Below are positions 16,762-25,149 of a stretch of 64,000 bases of DNA, piece after piece. This DNA comes from Chthoniobacterales bacterium (GTDB lineage: Bacteria > Verrucomicrobiota > Verrucomicrobiia > Chthoniobacterales > JAATET01). The stretch is from positions 24,736 to 88,735 of the forward strand of contig DATCRI010000028.1 of assembly GCA_036569045.1 (NCBI GenBank). Reading direction: 5' to 3'. The notes beneath the pieces are model-generated. The model had not been told where the DNA came from. It saw only the letters and a program-made list of their open reading frames with translations, and did not search any database. Both the position numbers and the translations under genes were made by a program. Each line of letters opens with the position of its first letter. The first letter of the stretch is position 1.

Positions 16762-16895
16762 ACTCATCGTCTAAGGACCGATCGTCCATGACGCGCCAGT
16801 CTTCGGCGCATGTCGAAGACTCCCCGCCCGCATACCGACCCGCCAAATTGTAGCCGATCGTCCACAGACGGCGGCGCCGTTTTCACTCATCGTCC
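16762..16895 (+). repeat. Cluster of four ATCGTC-containing repeats upstream of the methyltransferase
   Basis: ACTCATCGTC occurs at 16762 and 16885, and CCGATCGTCC at 16778 and 16854, all within 134 bp ending 5 nt before ATG 16900. The order is A, B, then B, A. The DNA has no convincing coding signal. The motifs could be operators controlling the methyltransferase or remnants of a local duplication. Confidence 0.4.
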
Positions 16896-16899
16896 GTCG

Positions 16900-17781
16900 A
16901 TGACCGCTCCCGTCGCCAACAGCTACTTCTCCGGCGCGGGGTTGATGGACATCGGCCTGCGCCTCGGCGGCGTGGAAATTCAGCAGAGCTTCGAGATCGA
17001 TTCCGTGTGCTGCGCCACGCAGCGACTCAACTTCTCACACGAAACGGTCGAGGGAGACATCCGCGCGAAGCTCGTCGCCGCCGAGAAGCCCTGCGACGTG
17101 ATGATCGCCACCTATCCCTGCACGCGTTACTCGCCCATCGCCGACATCCACGGCACCCGCACCGGCGAAGACCTCTTTCTCCACTTCTTCCGCCACATCG
17201 CCATCCGCGAGCCCGAGGCCTACGTCATCGAGAACGTGCCCGGCATGCGGAAGTTTCCCGTCGTGATGGAGGCGATGACCGCGCTGCCCCGCTATTTCAT
17301 CAACGTCTTCTGCCCCGTCTCCACGCAAACGTGGCTCCCGCAACGCCGCGACCGCCTCATCATCCTCGGCACGCGGCGGCCCTTCACGTGGCGCCCACCC
17401 GAAGCAGGCCATCGCGTCACCCTCGCCGAAATCCTCGAAGACGAACCGGAAGTCGAAATCCCCAGCTACGTCGCAAAGCGCCTCGACGGTGCCTACCGCG
17501 ACAAACCCATCATCAGCGATCCCTCGCGCGGCGACCTCGCCCCGACTTGCGTCGCGCATTACGCAAAGGACGTCTCCACGCGCCTCGTTGTCGACCGCCG
17601 CTTCCCGCGCGGCGTGCGCCCTTACAGCGTCCGCGAATACGCTCGGCTCCAAGGAGTGCCCGACAGCTTCCGCTTCACCGGCACCTCGCGCGACGCCTAC
17701 CGCATGATCGGCAACGGCGTGAGCGTGCCCGTCGGCGAATGGATCGGGCGGGAGCTCGTGCGGTATTTTCGCAGTTCGTAG
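16900..17781 (+). CDS. DNA (cytosine-5-)-methyltransferase
   Basis: A 293-residue C5-cytosine methyltransferase. Motif I is SYFSGAGLMDIGLRLGG. Motif IV is ATYPCTRYS, keeping the catalytic Cys74 but with YPCT in place of the usual PPCQ. Motif VI is VIENVPGM (ENV at 111-113), motif VIII is PQRRDRLIILG, and motif X is MIGNGVSVPVGEWIG. It is shorter than typical M.HhaI-class enzymes, and its target-recognition region is compact (about 190-235). ATG 16900 sits just before motif I; ATG 16810 would add 30 residues that run through the ATCGTCC repeats. It converges on an HNH endonuclease gene with a 6-nt gap, which makes a type II restriction-modification pair likely. Confidence 0.85.
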   Translation: MTAPVANSYFSGAGLMDIGLRLGGVEIQQSFEIDSVCCATQRLNFSHETVEGDIRAKLVAAEKPCDVMIATYPCTRYSPIADIHGTRTGEDLFLHFFRHIAIREPEAYVIENVPGMRKFPVVMEAMTALPRYFINVFCPVSTQTWLPQRRDRLIILGTRRPFTWRPPEAGHRVTLAEILEDEPEVEIPSYVAKRLDGAYRDKPIISDPSRGDLAPTCVAHYAKDVSTRLVVDRRFPRGVRPYSVREYARLQGVPDSFRFTGTSRDAYRMIGNGVSVPVGEWIGRELVRYFRSS

Positions 17782-17787
17782 AGGAAG

Positions 17788-18588
17788 CTACGACTTCTTG
17801 AAGATCGTTGCGTAGTGCGTCGCGAGGAACTTTTCGTCCGGCAGGGCGGCGTCTTCGGGGAGCCGCAGCGGCTCGCCGACAAACGCGCCAAAGTTTTCCT
17901 GCACGCTTCGCTGGGCGAGTTCGCCCTTCAGACGCGGGGAAAGCAGGAGGCGCAAATCTTGGTCGAAGGCAATCAATCCGAGATCGAAGGCCGCGTCGTG
18001 CAACCTCGATAGGCAGAGGCCATTTCTCACGTTCAGCCGCTCGTTCTCGGCCACGCTCCACGGAAGGATGTGCGAGGCGACGAGCAGCTCGCGGATGGCG
18101 AGCTGCGTGACCCCGCAACGGCCACCGAAGTTGTTCAGCACGGCGTTGCGAAAATACTCCTGCCCACGGCGTTGTTTCACCGTGACGGTGACGTCCGTAG
18201 GTCCTGCGGGCGGATTTCGCCGGACGCGGATGCCCGTCTTAGGCACGACTTCGAGAGTCGCGTTGGCCGGCGTGGCGAAGAGCTTCCGCAGCATCTCTTC
18301 GCTCGCGGGAACGGTCTCGCCCAAGTTGTCGTGAAACTCTTGCCACATCTGACGGTCGAGGTTGCTCGCGCCAGCGAGCCCGCGAATGCCGCGCATCTGC
18401 AAGGCCGGATCGAGGGATGCGAAGTTGCAGAGCTTCATCGCAACGCTGTCGGACGTGCGGCCCAACTTTTCCGCGAGGGCGATGATAGCCGGCTGTCGCG
18501 CGTGAAACTGCCCGAACGTGAGCTTGTGGTAGAGATTCAGCGCGACAAGCAATTCGTCGCGAGTCCAACGGCGTCGGGGCGTGGCCAT
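17788..18588 (-). CDS. HNH endonuclease, candidate restriction enzyme
   Basis: A 266-residue protein. The N-terminal part (WTRDELLVALNLYHKLTFGQFH) is helical and possibly specificity-related. The C-terminal HNH_2-type nuclease has GGRCGVTQLAIRELLVASHI, NVRNGLCLSRLHDAAFDLGL and LLLSPRLKG, with His173, Asn189 and His197 as the likely metal and catalytic residues. Proteins with this layout are commonly annotated as restriction endonucleases. The convergent, 6-nt-spaced cytosine methyltransferase supports that role. ATG 18588 fits the family N-terminus; in-frame sequence continues upstream into the repeat array, but with aberrant composition. The recognition site is unknown. Confidence 0.78.
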   Translation of the reverse strand: MATPRRRWTRDELLVALNLYHKLTFGQFHARQPAIIALAEKLGRTSDSVAMKLCNFASLDPALQMRGIRGLAGASNLDRQMWQEFHDNLGETVPASEEMLRKLFATPANATLEVVPKTGIRVRRNPPAGPTDVTVTVKQRRGQEYFRNAVLNNFGGRCGVTQLAIRELLVASHILPWSVAENERLNVRNGLCLSRLHDAAFDLGLIAFDQDLRLLLSPRLKGELAQRSVQENFGAFVGEPLRLPEDAALPDEKFLATHYATIFKKS

Positions 18589-18708
18589 CGGAGCGGAGAT
18601 TGAAAGGCGGGGCGCTTTTTGTCGATGGGTGATTCGCATCTGGGCGCCTCGGGAGTGCGACCTTGCGGCGAAGCATTGGCAGCGGGTGGCGCGGCGGTTG
18701 CGGCGGGC

Positions 18709-19073
18709 CATTCTGACTTCTCGGAAGGGGCCGGCCGGCGGTTGACGGGGCATTCCGAGAACCCGGAACGCTCCATCTCTCGTGTGGGACGCCCTTCCGA
18801 GAACCTGGAATGCTCCATCTCTGGTGTGGGACGCCATTCCGAAAACTCGGAATGCTCCACCTCTCGTGTGAGAACCTGGAATGCTCCATCTCTGGTGTGG
18901 GACGCCATTCCGAAAACTCGGAATGCTCCGCCACTCGTGTGGGATGCCATTCCGAAAACTCGGAATGCTCCACCTCTCGTGTGAGATGGCATTCTGAAAA
19001 CTCGGAATGCCGTCTCAAGCGGGTAGGGAGGGCTTCTGAGAACCCGGAAGCCGTCCTCCGGCGGGCAAACAAA
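18709..19073. repeat. Tandem array of ~9 palindromic 42-bp units
   Basis: Units start at 18709, 18751, 18793, 18835, (18864), 18906, 18948, 18990 and 19032, with an exact 42-bp step except for a 13-bp deletion where the fourth and fifth units merge. Each unit opens with an interrupted palindrome, in the best copies CATTCCGAAAACTCGGAATG, followed by a conserved 22-bp linker CTCCACCTCTCGTGTGGGATGC. The unit at 19032 has both stem arms changed together (GCTTC/GAAGC), so pairing is kept. This fills most of the gap between the HNH gene and the frameshifted gene; I see no gene in it. The frame-breaking deletion argues against a 14-residue repeat protein. Confidence 0.9.
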
Positions 19074-19202
19074 CGGGGCGGCGGGAGCGAACGCCCCGGA
19101 AGTCGCGAGCAAAGCGGGGGCGACTTCTGATCTTCCCCTGACATTCCCGTATCGTCCGCTCCCGTATTTTGGTTGCCAGTCCTCTTTTCTGGCTATAGAC
19201 GA

Positions 19203-19980
19203 ATGGGCATTCGTGAGGACTCCGGCGAGGCGGCCGCCGGCGAATTGCGAAGGTCGTATCCTCTAAAATTTGCCGCCTTTGGAGACCTCAAGCGTTACCT
19301 TTCGAACCCCTTCGACTCGAAGGAGATCAGCATCGACGAACTCGTGGCCTTCACGGCCGACCACCTCGGCAAGCTCACGGGGCAGAACCCGGGCGGGATG
19401 TTCAACGAGGCGATCGCGGCGACGGATGCGCTGTTCACGGCGCTGTCGGGCACGATCTCCGCGGAGGATACGGCAGGGGCGATCCGCCAGGCGCGCACGG
19501 CGGCGACGACGGCGAAGCGGGAGGCGATTTTCGAAAAGCTCAGCCAGCTGGAGGGCCTCATCCATGCGCGATTCCCGCGCACTTCGGCGACGTTATGTGG
19601 AGCTGCTGCCGGGCGGGCTGAAGGAGTTCCGCGAGGCGACGCTGGATGCGTTGAACGGGAAGCTGGTGGCGCTGCTCGCGCGGCTGGCGCCGTATGCGGC
19701 GACGATCGGCACGGCGGATGTGGCGGGGCTGACGACGTTGCAGGGGGAATGGGCGACGCTGCGCGGCGAGCAGGTGGCGAAGAAGGGCGTGTCGACGGAT
19801 GCCTCGGGGAATCGCCGGGAGGCGGCGGACGCGCTGCGCGAGCAGCTTTTCGACAATCTCCTCGCGATCGCCCGCCACGAGAAGGGCCAGCCGGAGAAGC
19901 TCGGCCTCTACATGCAGCAGAGCCTGCTGGAGGACGCGACGCAGTCCGCCGAGGAACCGGCGCCGGCGACCCCGGTGTAG
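19203..19980 (+). pseudogene. Conserved hypothetical protein gene, frameshifted
   Basis: Two protein-like halves lie in different frames. The first (ATG 19203) runs through FGDLKRYLSNPFDSKEISID and AIRQARTAATTAKREAIFEK to LIHARFP. One frame on, the second continues RRRYVELLPGGLKEFREATL to SLLEDATQSAEEPAPATPV and stops at 19980. The junction is near 19575-19590, where one extra base would explain the shift. The halves together would give about 258 residues, helical and soluble, family unknown. It is either a real pseudogene, an assembly error or, less likely, programmed frameshifting. Its last 126 coding bases are duplicated at 21773-21903. Confidence 0.7.
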
Positions 19981-19985
19981 GGGGG
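19855..19985 (+). repeat. 131-bp direct repeat, left copy (3' end of the frameshifted gene)
   Basis: The 131 bp at 19855-19985 and 21773-21903 align without gaps and differ at only three positions. The left copy is the natural C-terminal coding end (NLLAIARHEKGQPEKLGLYM and onward to the stop) plus five Gs. The copies bracket the three-gene cassette on the minus strand. Confidence 0.92.
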
Positions 19986-20001
19986 GCGGGCAGGGCGAAT
20001 C

Positions 20002-20247
20002 CTACGCCGCCGCAACCAGCCGGCGGACGCTGAGCACTTCGTTGGAAAGAAGCGGCTCCAGCCAGGATTCCGGCACGGAAGTCACGGCAATCGTGTCCCC
20101 AAGGGCGTTGAATACCTCGATGGAATAGCCGTCCTCGGTATCTCCCATCGGGTGATGATCCACGATCTTCACCACATCGCCGGCACAGAGGCCATCCGTG
20201 GGAAGATCCCGGGCAAGCGCGGCGTCGGTATAGAGTTCGAACTTCAT
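20002..20247 (-). CDS. DUF4926-like small protein
   Basis: An 81-residue protein with the SH3-like DUF4926 pattern: FELYTDAALARDLPTDGLCAGDVVKIVDHH, then YSIEVFNALGDTIAVTSVPESWLEPL. Translation starts at ATG 20247, which overlaps the stop of the DUF6883-like gene by 4 nt. DUF4926 proteins are often seen next to DUF6883 proteins, and the pair has been viewed as an accessory or toxin/antidote-like module; no activity is established that I can cite. The gene is the last of the cassette and ends 22 nt from the convergent frameshifted gene. Confidence 0.65.
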   Translation of the reverse strand: MKFELYTDAALARDLPTDGLCAGDVVKIVDHHPMGDTEDGYSIEVFNALGDTIAVTSVPESWLEPLLSNEVLSVRRLVAAA

Positions 20248-20579
20248 GCGGTCGGTGCTTTGTCCGGGACCAAGGTAACAAACTTCGTCTGGCGCGACAA
20301 ATGTTCCGTCATCCAGATCGTGCGAACTCGCAGCATCCGGCCAGTAGGTCCGGTGAGCGAGGTCCGGATTTGATAAAACTGCCCATGCTCGGTGCTCTCC
20401 AGCACTTCGGCATCGAGCGGCAGGATCTGCTCGCGAAGGTCTGCAATGAGCCGGTCGGCATGGTCGCTGTCGTAACCCGCCAGAGCAAGGAAACGGCTTT
20501 TGTCTCCGTTGGCACGTCGCACGAGCAGATAGTGAGTAATCTTGCGCGGGTCGATGATGGCGTCTTTCGGGAGCTTCAT
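20244..20579 (-). CDS. DUF6883-like small protein
   Basis: A 111-residue protein matching the DUF6883 pattern from memory: KLPKDAIIDPRKITHYLLV, FLALAGYDSDHADRLIADLR, then GQFYQIRTSLTGPTGRMLRV and RTIWMTEH. It has ATGA overlaps on both sides, with cysteine desulfurase upstream and the DUF4926-like gene downstream, so all three are probably made from one mRNA in fixed ratio. DUF6883 also occurs as a C-terminal domain of some secreted or phage-linked proteins, which has led to suggestions of a toxic or nuclease-like activity. No catalytic residues can be named here. Confidence 0.65.
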   Translation of the reverse strand: MKLPKDAIIDPRKITHYLLVRRANGDKSRFLALAGYDSDHADRLIADLREQILPLDAEVLESTEHGQFYQIRTSLTGPTGRMLRVRTIWMTEHLSRQTKFVTLVPDKAPTA

Positions 20580-21709
20580 CGCGCGGTTTCCAGGCTGCCG
20601 ACAATGCGGCTGACAGCGCTGATCGTCTCTTGAACCTCCGCCATCGTATTCGTGACGCCGAGCGAGAAACGAATACTCTCGTGGGCGGCGGCTCCGGGCT
20701 TCATGGCGGCGATCACGTGCGAGGGATCGGGCGAATCCGCGAGGCAGGCGGAGCCGCTGCTCGCGCAGATGCCAGCTTGATCGAGCAGCAGGAGCAGGGC
20801 CTCGCTGTCGAGGCCGGGAAAGTGGAGGTTCGTCGTGTTGGCGAGACGGCGGTCGGCATGGCCATTGCGCGTCGATCCCGGCACGGCGGCGAGGATGTCA
20901 GTTTCCAATGCATCGCGCAACGGGAGCACGGTGCGGGCGAAGGCATCGAGTTTCTTCCGCGCATGGGCGGCAGCGACGCCGAGGCCGGCGACGAAGGCGA
21001 CATTCTCGGTGCCGCCGCGACGGCCGCGTTCCTGGTGTCCACCACTTACGAAAGACGTGAACGGCGCCTTGCGCCGCACGTAGAGCGCGCCAATGCCCTT
21101 CGGTGCGCCGATCTTGTGGCCGGAGAGCGCGAGGTAGTCGACGGACAGGCTTTTTACATTGAGCGGCATCTTGCCCACCGACTGCACGGCATCGCAGTGG
21201 AAGAGCACGCTGCGCTCGCGGCAAATCGCCGCAATTTCCTCGGTCGGGAAAAGGACGCCTGTCTCGTTGTTCACCGCCATCAGCGAGACGCCGACCGTGT
21301 CGGGCGTGATGGCTGCTTCCAGGTCGGTGAGCGATAACAGTCCGTCGCGATCGACAGGCAGATACGTGATGCGGAATCCCATCTCTTCCAACCCGCGGCA
21401 AAAACTCAACACGGCCGAATGCTCGACGGCGGAGGTGATGAGGTGCCGCTTCGTCAAGTCGGCTCGCAGCATGGCGTGGAGGGCGGTGTTATCGCTCTCG
21501 GTGCCGCCGCTCGTGAAAATAATCTCCAACGGGTGCGCCCCAATGAAGTCGGCAACCTGCTCCCGGGCCGTTTCCAGAGCCTTCCTGAGCTTCGAGCCAA
21601 ATCGATAGCTGCTCGAAGGATTACCCCATTCCTCGCGGAAGTAGGGCATCATGGCCTCGACCACCTCCGGGAGCACGGGCGTGGTCGCGTTGTGGTCGAG
21701 GTAGATCAT
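20576..21709 (-). CDS. Cysteine desulfurase (NifS/IscS-like, group I)
   Basis: A 377-residue PLP enzyme that removes sulfur from cysteine as a persulfide. The N-terminus is MIYLDHNATTPVLPEV, the PLP site is ALSGHKIGAPKG with Lys199, His97 is in SAVEHSAV, and the catalytic Cys322 is in the loop CASSGSACLADSPDPSH. The long mobile loop is of the group I (NifS/IscS) type. No scaffold (IscU/SufU), fdx or dnd genes are adjacent. Instead it heads a coupled operon with DUF6883-like and DUF4926-like genes. It may serve general Fe-S or thiolation needs, or feed a cassette-specific modification. ATG 21709 is at the family N-terminus; the frame is open further upstream through the right direct repeat. 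Confidence 0.88.
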   Translation of the reverse strand: MIYLDHNATTPVLPEVVEAMMPYFREEWGNPSSSYRFGSKLRKALETAREQVADFIGAHPLEIIFTSGGTESDNTALHAMLRADLTKRHLITSAVEHSAVLSFCRGLEEMGFRITYLPVDRDGLLSLTDLEAAITPDTVGVSLMAVNNETGVLFPTEEIAAICRERSVLFHCDAVQSVGKMPLNVKSLSVDYLALSGHKIGAPKGIGALYVRRKAPFTSFVSGGHQERGRRGGTENVAFVAGLGVAAAHARKKLDAFARTVLPLRDALETDILAAVPGSTRNGHADRRLANTTNLHFPGLDSEALLLLLDQAGICASSGSACLADSPDPSHVIAAMKPGAAAHESIRFSLGVTNTMAEVQETISAVSRIVGSLETAR

Positions 21710-21772
21710 TGAGGAATCGGAGATTCGCGGAACTTCCGAAACGGAACAAGGAAACTGCCTTACCGCCCCCAA

Positions 21773-21903
21773 AATCTCCTCGCGATCGCGCGCCACGAGA
21801 AGGGCCAGCCGGAGAAGCTCGGCCTCTACATGCAGCAAAGCCTGCTGGAGGACGCGACGCAGTCCGCCGAGGAACCGGCGCCGGCGACTCCGGTGTAGGG
21901 GGG
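21773..21903 (+). repeat. 131-bp direct repeat, right copy
   Basis: A second copy of the 3' end of the frameshifted gene, including its stop codon, with no promoter or start. It lies just upstream of the cysteine desulfurase operon (63 bp before its ATG) and ends 19 bp before the next minus-strand small ORF. Three substitutions separate it from the left copy, so the duplication is recent or homogenised. The period between copies is 1918 bp. Confidence 0.92.
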
Positions 21904-21922
21904 CAACCGTTGGCGGCGGGCC

Positions 21923-22129
21923 CTAGTCGAGCACGAAGGGCTCGGGATTGGGCGGGCGATTTGCCGCCAGGCCAGACTCCAGCAGGAAGCGGGCGTGGGC
22001 CAGCATGAGCTCGTAGGACGGCGCGGGAGCCGGCAGCGGAGCTTCCTCTTCGCGCACGACGAGGAGGTCGAGGTCAAAGAGGTGGCTCGAAGTCGCGCTG
22101 GAGGCGTTCGCGGATGATGGGCGAGGCAT
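21923..22129 (-). CDS. Possible small protein downstream of the nucleotidyltransferase
   Basis: An open frame of up to 68 residues whose C-terminal part looks protein-like: SYELMLAHARFLLESGLAAN, then PPNPEPFVLD. ATG 22129 lies inside the nucleotidyltransferase gene; a GTG at 22057 would give 44 residues and no overlap. No family is recognised. A short helical partner beside a MNT-type nucleotidyltransferase would not be unusual, but the evidence is weak. Confidence 0.38.
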   Translation of the reverse strand: MPRPSSANASSATSSHLFDLDLLVVREEEAPLPAPAPSYELMLAHARFLLESGLAANRPPNPEPFVLD

Positions 22130-22634
22130 ACCGATTCAGCATCTGTTCGAATTCCGGGCTGGAGATGTCAATGTGTTTCAGGCGGATGAGCTGGGTGATG
22201 TCGAGGTAGTCGACGCCCGCCTCGACCCGGTGCGGGGATTGCAGGGCGTGGAGCTTGAGGGCGATGAGATGCAGCGCACCGATCACGCGCACGCGACGAT
22301 GGCCGATCTCGAGCCATTCGCTGCTGGCAATGAGCTTCGTGAGGGTGGCGTCGTCCACGAGCATGAGGTCGACTCGCAGTCCGGCCGGCCCACGCGGTTC
22401 GAATTGCGCGAAGGCCCGGATCGGGCGCTCCGGCGCAACGAGCCGGTAGCCGGCGCTTTCCAGCACTTCACTCCAGGCCCGCAGGTCGCGGCTTGCGAGA
22501 AGGAAGTCGAAATCGGTCGTTGTGCGGATGAAGCCGTGCGCGTTCACGGCGTGGCCGCCGATGACGAGGAAATCGAGCCCGGCCGCGGTAGCGGCATCCA
22601 CGCAGGTCTGGAAGATGTCGCGCGGGTCTTCCAT
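22074..22634 (-). CDS. Nucleotidyltransferase (AbiEii/MNT-like)
   Basis: A 186-residue protein of the DNA polymerase beta-like nucleotidyltransferase superfamily. The active site is FLVIGGHAVNAHGFIRTTTD followed by FDFLL (GG near 23-24, catalytic DxD about residues 40-42), and a second acidic strand lies in LRVDLMLVDD. Proteins of this type include the toxin halves of AbiE-like systems and stand-alone nucleotidyltransferases. The start ATG 22634 is 8 nt downstream of pgm, so it is likely co-transcribed. No HEPN or AbiEi antitoxin is visible next to it; the only companion is the small ORF overlapping its end. Confidence 0.78.
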   Translation of the reverse strand: MEDPRDIFQTCVDAATAAGLDFLVIGGHAVNAHGFIRTTTDFDFLLASRDLRAWSEVLESAGYRLVAPERPIRAFAQFEPRGPAGLRVDLMLVDDATLTKLIASSEWLEIGHRRVRVIGALHLIALKLHALQSPHRVEAGVDYLDITQLIRLKHIDISSPEFEQMLNRYASPIIRERLQRDFEPPL

Positions 22635-22642
22635 CGGCGGGG

Positions 22643-24283
<1,641 letters not shown>

Positions 24284-24389
24284 GGAATCAGCGAAGTTTC
24301 GCCGAGGGTAGGCCCCGGCGCGGGGCTTGGCGAGCGGGGATCGCCGCCCGCGGGCTGGACAATCGGGGAGCCGGGTTTACGCTTTTCGT

Positions 24390-25136
24390 GTGACCCCCCT
24401 GCTCGGCGAATTCGTCGGCACGATGCTGTTGATCATTCTCGGCGACGGCGTGGTGGCCAACGTGCTGCTTGCGAAGTCCAAGGGCCAGAATGGCGGCTGG
24501 ATGGTGATCGCGACCGGCTGGGGGCTGGCGGTTTTCTTCGCCGTGGCGGTGGTGGCGCGGGTGAGCGGCGCGCACCTGAATCCCGCGGTGAGCGTGGGCC
24601 TCGCGACGGCGGGGCTGTTCCCATGGGCCGACGTGCCGGGCTACGTCGTCGCGCAGATGCTCGGCGCCTTCGCCGGGGCCGTGGTCGTGTGGCTCGCGTA
24701 TCTGCCGCACTGGCGCGTGACCGACGATGCGGAGCTCAAGCGCGCCATTTTCTGCACCGCGCCGGCGATCCGCAGCGCGCCCGCGAATTTCCTCTGCGAG
24801 GTGATCGGGACGTTCGTGCTCGTGTTCGGCGCGCTCGCGATGAAGGGCGCCTTCGAGCCGGCGCCCCTGAGCGGCGCGGCGGTGCCGATGAACCTCGGCG
24901 CGCTGGGGGCCATCCCGATCGCGCTGCTCGTGCTGGCGATCGGCCTCTCTCTCGGCGGCCCGACCGGCTACGCGATCAATCCCGCCCGCGACCTCGGCCC
25001 CCGCCTCGCGCACGCGCTCCTGCCCATCCCCGGCAAGGCCGGCAGCGACTGGGGCTACGCCGCGATCCCCGTCGTCGCCCCGCTCGTGGGTGGCGCGCTC
25101 GCCGCCCTCGCCTACGTTGCCCTCGGAAAGTTTTAA
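24390..25136 (+). CDS. glpF: Glycerol uptake facilitator (aquaglyceroporin)
   Basis: A 248-residue MIP-family channel with six membrane helices and two NPA boxes, [11 protein letters not shown] and [13 protein letters not shown]. The Asp right after the second NPAR (NPARD) is the signature of glycerol-conducting members rather than strict water channels. The GTG start at 24390 places the N-terminus directly before helix 1. It is first in a four-gene run glpF-glpK-glpD-gabD with gaps of 13, 4 and 13 nt, consistent with one glycerol-use operon. Confidence 0.93.
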   Translation: MTPLLGEFVGTMLLIILGDGVVANVLLAKSKGQNGGWMVIATGWGLAVFFAVAVVARVSGAHLNPAVSVGLATAGLFPWADVPGYVVAQMLGAFAGAVVVWLAYLPHWRVTDDAELKRAIFCTAPAIRSAPANFLCEVIGTFVLVFGALAMKGAFEPAPLSGAAVPMNLGALGAIPIALLVLAIGLSLGGPTGYAINPARDLGPRLAHALLPIPGKAGSDWGYAAIPVVAPLVGGALAALAYVALGKF

Positions 25137-25149
25137 CGCCCCGCCTCCC

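Noticed and set aside
18709..19073. CRISPR array
   Set aside because: Both the 20-bp palindrome and the 22-bp linker are conserved from unit to unit. CRISPR spacers must differ, and no cas genes are near.
18537..19112. A protein with 14-residue repeats (AFRVFGMASHTRDG type) read from the array
   Set aside because: The 13-bp deletion shifts the frame in the middle of the array, composition is abnormal, and there is no start context. The pairing of stem arms explains the conservation better.
20576..21709. DndA of a DNA phosphorothioation system
   Set aside because: No dndB-E or ssp genes lie nearby, and the catalytic loop looks NifS/IscS-like. A sulfur-modification role remains only a hypothesis.
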